Of a stretch of DNA of 45,685 bases, positions 41,349 to 45,685 are shown in pieces; position 1 is the first letter of the stretch, and each line of letters opens with the position of its first letter. The stretch lies in NCBI GenBank assembly GCA_964623265.1, contig CAZUTK010000016.1:1-45685 (forward strand), given 5' to 3'. A model generated the notes under the pieces. It had not been told where the DNA came from, did not search any database, and saw only the letters and a list, made by a program, of their open reading frames with translations. The translations under genes were made by a program, and so were the position numbers. The stretch is from CAZUTK01 sp964623265 (GTDB lineage Bacteria; Electryoneota; B3-LCP).

Positions 41349-42383
41349 TCAGTACTTCACTTCGATCTCCCGCAGGTAACGTGCGGCGTCTTCCGGCGGC
41401 GTGGGATTGATGTAAAAGCCAGTGCCCCATTCGAAACCTGCCACTTTCACTAAACGAGGTGTGATTTCGAAATGCCAGTGATAATCATAGAGAAGCGTCA
41501 ACCAATGTCCCGGTCGCCGCGCGGCCGTCGCGGTATTCGGCGAGGTGTGCAACATAAAGTTATACGGAGGATCGTTGAGAGCCGTTTTAAGGCGGATGAG
41601 GACGTCTTTTAAGCACTTGGCGAGAGCGGTCAAACCATCCGGAGATACGTCGGAAAAAGCATGAGAATGCTTCAAGGGCGCGACGAAAACTTCGAAGGGA
41701 AAGCGCGAAGCGAACGGAGCGAATGCGATGATTCCGTCCACTTCTGTGATGATCCGCATGCTCTGCATCTGCTCCTGCGCAATGATATCGCAAAACAGGC
41801 ATCGCTCCTTGCTCTGATAATGTTCCCGGGCTGAATCCAACTCCATCGCTACGGTGCGAGGTGTGATGGGGGTGGCGATGATCTGCGTGTGCGGATGAGC
41901 CAACGAAGCGCCGGCGGTGGTGCCGTGATTTTTGAAAATCAAAACATAACGAAAGCGCAGATCTTTCATCAAATCCACGAGACGCATCTGGCAGGCGAGG
42001 AGTATTTTTTGAAAGTGTTCGATCGGTTGATCCGCCAGCGTGAGGTCGTGGTGAGGCGATTCGATCACCACTTCGTGAGCACCGATGCCGTTCATCTTAT
42101 CGTATATTCCATCGCCGGCTCGGTTGAGTTCTCCTTCGATGCGCAGCGCCGGGAATTTGTTCGAAACAACCCGAACTTCCCAGCCTGGAGTATTGGGCTG
42201 CGTTCCGGGTTTTCGAAACGCCAAAACTTCCGGTGGGGTCTTATCTTCATTCCCTTCATCGAAAGGGCAGAATCCGCCCGTGCTCGGTTCCTCGATTTTC
42301 ATGAAATCCGATGGGCGCCTGCCGCGTTCCGTGGCGATGATTACCCATCTTTTTTGGATTGGATCATGACGTAATTCCGGCAT
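41349..42383 (-). CDS. galT: Galactose-1-phosphate uridylyltransferase (GalT)
   Basis: The 344-residue protein has N-terminal ELRHDPIQKRWVIIATERG, FKNHGTTAGASLAHPHTQI with the catalytic HPH triad (nucleophile His near residue 168), and YDYHWHFEITPR, all typical of GalT. The metal motif near residue 38 reads CPFDEGNE where most have CPFCPGNE, so one zinc ligand is changed to Asp, as in some bacterial relatives. It converts galactose-1-phosphate and UDP-glucose. In this operon with two GH57 enzymes, a related activity on another sugar-1-phosphate is also possible. Confidence 0.92.
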   Translation of the reverse strand: MPELRHDPIQKRWVIIATERGRRPSDFMKIEEPSTGGFCPFDEGNEDKTPPEVLAFRKPGTQPNTPGWEVRVVSNKFPALRIEGELNRAGDGIYDKMNGIGAHEVVIESPHHDLTLADQPIEHFQKILLACQMRLVDLMKDLRFRYVLIFKNHGTTAGASLAHPHTQIIATPITPRTVAMELDSAREHYQSKERCLFCDIIAQEQMQSMRIITEVDGIIAFAPFASRFPFEVFVAPLKHSHAFSDVSPDGLTALAKCLKDVLIRLKTALNDPPYNFMLHTSPNTATAARRPGHWLTLLYDYHWHFEITPRLVKVAGFEWGTGFYINPTPPEDAARYLREIEVKY

Positions 42384-42421
42384 GATGGCTCCCGTTAAGA
42401 TGATAGATCATTTCCGATTCG

Positions 42422-44170
42422 CTACTCGCTGAAGATATCCCTCCCCGTCCACCACGCAGGATCCACTTCTGCAAACAGCATATCTCTTTGTTGGATGGAT
42501 CGGAAATACTCCCAGGCGTCCTCACCTGGTTCTTCACCGGCAGCGATTTTTTCAAGCATCTCGTGGATGCGATTGAAGTCCAAATTATGTTTCACCAGGC
42601 GCGTCTCAGCGTAGTCCCGCGCGCTGAAGGTGGAAATCAGGAATTGCCAGTCCGAACTCTCCAGCAGAAGCAGTTCGATCGCCAGTTGTTTCAGCACTTC
42701 TTGGATCTGCGGATCCGTATGATATGCCCATTTCTGAGCCGCAGAGACCATTTTCTTTTCAGCGGCATAAATCAATTCCCAGCTCCAGCTGGTATCGGGA
42801 TTCAACCAGATGTGGTGGAATCCGCCTTCTCCCCAGGAACCTTCCGGCAGGGACACCACGCGATGGGTTTCAACTTGATCCAAATACTCGCTTCCCGTCA
42901 TCAGCTTCAATTCCGGGTCCTGATCCACCCATTTCAGAACGTGATACATCCAGCGGGGTCCTTCGAACCACCAATGCCCGAAAAGTTCGGTATCGTACGG
43001 CGCGCAGATTAAAGGTAAACCCTCCGCTTCCCGCCCTTCGTGAAGCAGGATCTGCTTGATCATCTCCTTGAAATGTCCGGCGTTTTCCGCGAGACGAGCA
43101 GGGACTGCGTTCGGGTTGTAGATCTGCTTATTGCCCAGATCCGCTTTGATGGATGTCACCTTCCAGTATCGATGGCCGCCGGGCCAGTGCTTCTTGTGGA
43201 AATCGAGATAATTTCCATCCCCAGGATATCCGTGTTCACCAGACCAAACCTGCAAACCGGTCTTCGGATCGCGTATGAATGCGTAGACGCGCCCGAGAAA
43301 ATCGCTGCGGGAGCGCACCAGATAGCTCTGATAAGGGCTGCGCTTAAATTCCGAGCTAATTTCCGTGTAGCCTTTGGAGAACTCCGACCAGTATTTTTTT
43401 AAGGCTTCGAATCTTTCGAGGTAGACGCCGAGCGCTTGCCCTCCCTCGATCAGATGCGAATCCACGTAAAAGAAACGCAGTCCGTGCCGATCCAAGAATT
43501 CTTCCAATCCTCTGCGCAGACGGGGCGTATCGCCGCCTAAGGGCGAACTCCACTCGCGCATCGGGCGATATGCGCTCTCAGGCAGCCAGATGCCTCGAGG
43601 CGGCTTGCCGAAATGCTTTTTGTAATTTTCCACCGCCAGTCGGATTTGAGCGTCTATGCAGGCGTCTTCGTAGAGGAGCGGCAGGTATCCGTGCGTCGCC
43701 GCGCATGTGATGATTTCCAGTTGATTCGCATCCTGCAGGCGCCGGAACGCAGCGATGATATCGCGTTGATACTTCTCCTGAAAGAGGTTCGCCTGATCGG
43801 CATAAAACGATTCCCAGTCATTCGCCAACCGCACCATTTTCTGCTGCAAGCTGCGGTCGCCGGAAGGAGCTTCCTTTTCGAAGGAGATTCTGTCCAGACG
43901 TGCGGCTTCCGCTTTCAGGTGGAGGTAGGCTACGAATTCCTCTTTGAAGAGCGGATCTGCGAGCTGTTCGCATAGCACAGGGGAAAGGCCGATCGTCACC
44001 TTCGGCGCATGGCCTTCATCGGCAAGCTGTTCGAAGGTCTGCAAAAGAGGCAGATAGGTTTCCGCCGCCGCTTCATTCAACCAGTCCATGCCGTGGGGCC
44101 ATTTTCCGTGCGAAAGCACATAGGGCAAATGCGAATGTAGAACCAGACTGAAAGCGCCGATGATTGCCAT
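42422..44170 (-). CDS. GH57 1,4-alpha-glucan branching enzyme
   Basis: The 582-residue protein shows GH57 motif 1 HSHLPYV at residue 12, the nucleophile region GIWLPESAYRPM near 200, the acid region APYDTELFGHWWFEG near 355, and the C-terminal SSDWQFLISTFSARDYAETR of the branching-enzyme group (DUF1957). It introduces alpha-1,6 branches into glycogen-like glucan in the cytoplasm. It lies 24 bases after the GH57 amylase gene and 38 bases before galT, in one operon. Confidence 0.92.
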   Translation of the reverse strand: MAIIGAFSLVLHSHLPYVLSHGKWPHGMDWLNEAAAETYLPLLQTFEQLADEGHAPKVTIGLSPVLCEQLADPLFKEEFVAYLHLKAEAARLDRISFEKEAPSGDRSLQQKMVRLANDWESFYADQANLFQEKYQRDIIAAFRRLQDANQLEIITCAATHGYLPLLYEDACIDAQIRLAVENYKKHFGKPPRGIWLPESAYRPMREWSSPLGGDTPRLRRGLEEFLDRHGLRFFYVDSHLIEGGQALGVYLERFEALKKYWSEFSKGYTEISSEFKRSPYQSYLVRSRSDFLGRVYAFIRDPKTGLQVWSGEHGYPGDGNYLDFHKKHWPGGHRYWKVTSIKADLGNKQIYNPNAVPARLAENAGHFKEMIKQILLHEGREAEGLPLICAPYDTELFGHWWFEGPRWMYHVLKWVDQDPELKLMTGSEYLDQVETHRVVSLPEGSWGEGGFHHIWLNPDTSWSWELIYAAEKKMVSAAQKWAYHTDPQIQEVLKQLAIELLLLESSDWQFLISTFSARDYAETRLVKHNLDFNRIHEMLEKIAAGEEPGEDAWEYFRSIQQRDMLFAEVDPAWWTGRDIFSE

Positions 44171-44194
44171 AAGACTACCTTTCGTACGTATGAA

Positions 44195-45685
44195 TTATAC
44201 CACCCAGTTGCGCGTCAGATAATCCTGGGTGGGACGCGGGCAGGCATATCCCCCTTCGCGCGGCCAGCGTTCGATTTCCAGATCCCCCTGTTTCAATGCG
44301 ATGGCAAAATAGATTTCATCCCCTTGAGTCGGCAACAAATAGAATGGAACTGCGACTTCGAGGATTCTGTGGTAGGCTGTTTCCTGAATTTGCACAGGAG
44401 ACTCACTGCCGCACCACAATGCTTCGGGTTTGCTGCGCCGGCGCAGACGTGAAATCTTCAAGTGCGGTTGACCTTTGCCTAAGAAACGGATGATCAAGGT
44501 AAGGTTCTTCACCGTACTGAACCTCTCCGTCGGATCCATCCTGATGTAGAGATGAGTTTGAGAAATTCCGTAATAGATTTTATCGAGCAGTCCGGAAGTG
44601 AAGTTCATAGAGCCTGAAAAATCGCTGGATCGGATGCACCGTGCCCCTGCCCATTCGTAGAAATTGGTCACCAAGCCGTCAATTTGCGGCTGCATTAAGA
44701 ACAGAGGATATTCTTCCACCGGCTCGATTTGCCCGATCGGTCTCGATAAATCCTCTGGGATGTCCAGATTCAATTCGCGGTAAACCTGCATTAGGTTGAA
44801 GCGAAACAACTGATCGAAATCCGAATCGAAATCGGAATGATTGGGTTCGCCATACCACCAAAACCAGTCGCTGCCTTCCGCCACCCACAATCGTTCTCTG
44901 GCGCGCGACGCGGCGGCTTTCGTCCTGTCATGGTGGGCGGCATCATCAACAACATCCGCTGCTCTCTTTAATACATCCCAGGCGTGGTTTTTCACAGGGT
45001 CGCCGATCCAGATCTGGAAATTGCCGCGAATCCAGGAAGCGGGAAAGATCGGGGGTAGCACTTTTTCAGGGGGATGTTTTTTCACAAAATCACAAATGGT
45101 GGTCGTTTTGAAAATTCTGGATGTGCTGAGACGCTGATAGAATTCGCAGAGAAATCCCTCTCCCCCATCCGGAAAGTATTCCCAGGCGTTTTCCCCGTCC
45201 AATATAACAGTTACCAGTTTTTTTCCACCGGAAGCGTGAGCACTAGATATATTCGACAGATGCGTCATAAAGTCGTCTACGGATTGCTTCGGGGTGTTGC
45301 GCGCGTATCGAAAGCCGATCGCATCCGACAGGAAGCGATCGCGAAAAACGATCGCAGGACCTTCGGGCGAGGTGAGGTAAGGTTGATATAGCGTTTCTTC
45401 TCTCTTGCCGCCTTGCAGAGTTGCAAGCAGGACGGATTCATCGGTAGCCATCCAGATGAAACCCGCCTTTTTAGCCATTTCGCAAACGGCGGGGCTGACG
45501 GATCCTTCGCTGGGCCAGAGGCCTTCCGGTTCGCGACCGAATCGTTCTGCAATGAATTTTTTCCCCCGGTTCAACTGCTCCCAGGCATCATCGGGAACCT
45601 GCAGACGAGATTTCGGCATCGGATCCTGCGGCTGGCTGATTTTGGCGCAGTAATTATCAATCAGAAGCGGAAGAATCGGGTGATA
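44195..45685 (-). CDS. GH57 alpha-amylase-type glycoside hydrolase (5' partial)
   Basis: The frame stays open to the right end of the window, including the family-like segment YHPILPLLIDNY just before the first in-window ATG at 45619, so the N-terminus lies beyond 45685. GLWPSEGSVSP holds the GH57 nucleophile glutamate and VTVILDGENAWEYFPDGG the acid aspartate. The last 130 residues or so form a C-terminal beta domain. It should cleave or rearrange alpha-1,4-glucans in the cytoplasm. It is the first visible gene of the operon with the branching enzyme and galT. Confidence 0.9.
   Translation of the reverse strand, partial: YHPILPLLIDNYCAKISQPQDPMPKSRLQVPDDAWEQLNRGKKFIAERFGREPEGLWPSEGSVSPAVCEMAKKAGFIWMATDESVLLATLQGGKREETLYQPYLTSPEGPAIVFRDRFLSDAIGFRYARNTPKQSVDDFMTHLSNISSAHASGGKKLVTVILDGENAWEYFPDGGEGFLCEFYQRLSTSRIFKTTTICDFVKKHPPEKVLPPIFPASWIRGNFQIWIGDPVKNHAWDVLKRAADVVDDAAHHDRTKAAASRARERLWVAEGSDWFWWYGEPNHSDFDSDFDQLFRFNLMQVYRELNLDIPEDLSRPIGQIEPVEEYPLFLMQPQIDGLVTNFYEWAGARCIRSSDFSGSMNFTSGLLDKIYYGISQTHLYIRMDPTERFSTVKNLTLIIRFLGKGQPHLKISRLRRRSKPEALWCGSESPVQIQETAYHRILEVAVPFYLLPTQGDEIYFAIALKQGDLEIERWPREGGYACPRPTQDYLTRNWVV

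Overview
The window looks like the chromosome of a Gram-negative bacterium of the FCB superphylum (Bacteroidota/Calditrichota/KSB1-like candidate lineages), read from gene content only. Five secreted proteins end in a type IX secretion (T9SS) sorting domain, and a PorV/PorQ-like barrel protein, a DUF3098 protein, bacillithiol synthesis (bshC), a four-subunit-type 2-oxoacid:ferredoxin oxidoreductase and bacterial microcompartment shell proteins are present. Host genes use TAG, TGA and TAA as stops, and many have good Shine-Dalgarno sites.

Layout. 1-1262: end of an FG-GAP/T9SS protein and its terminator. 1263 to about 4440: a plasmid- or phage-like remnant inserted between two convergent T9SS genes. 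It carries a broken gene, a hairpin cluster, a small coiled-coil protein, a serine recombinase, a parA plus ribbon-helix-helix partition operon with a repeat operator, iteron-like repeats, and an ORF cut at the right junction. The partition genes hold three in-frame TAG codons at glutamine-compatible sites. 4452-9357 (minus): M14 carboxypeptidase, then a methyltransferase-bshC-Lrp-type sensor operon. 9454-11305 (minus): ECF sigma factor, anti-sigma factor, Spy-like protein. 11366-16440 (minus): priA, HD phosphohydrolase, MA-type peptidase, PorV/PorQ-like protein. 16633-22863 (plus): 2-oxoacid:acceptor oxidoreductase genes gamma, a flavoprotein/ferredoxin fusion, alpha and beta, interrupted by a membrane protein and an SGNH hydrolase. 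22948-26263 (plus): DUF3098 protein, tRNA-Val, two POT/MFS transporters. 26315-28407: a beta-propeller T9SS protein. 28498-32039 (minus): two nucleotide-sugar SDR enzymes and an AT-rich GT39-type glycosyltransferase. 32277-33591: two microcompartment shell proteins and a small membrane protein. 33703-38605: two tandem 799-residue T9SS proteins. 38748-39524: zinc-ribbon membrane protein. 39657-45685 (minus): GH57 amylase, GH57 branching enzyme, GalT, thiamine-binding-like protein and a CoA-disulfide-reductase-like flavoprotein.

How the genes fit together. The oxidoreductase cluster suggests anaerobic or ferredoxin-based 2-oxoacid metabolism with a possible direct link to NAD(P)H. The GH57/GalT operon points to storage polysaccharide turnover. 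Bacillithiol or an N-methylated form is the likely low-molecular-weight thiol. The T9SS proteins, the PorV/PorQ-like protein, the peptidases and the peptide transporters fit a life based partly on proteins or peptides.

Gene-free stretches. 32040-32340 holds a strong promoter at its right end and otherwise AT-rich sequence with no recognised element. 30390-30575 is AT-rich and I see nothing definite in it. No CRISPR array, complete IS element or rRNA was seen. The most interesting items are the TAG-bearing partition operon with its duplicated operator, the orphan microcompartment shell pair with unequal pore loops, the methyltransferase overlapping bshC, and the flavoprotein-ferredoxin fusion inside the oxidoreductase cluster.
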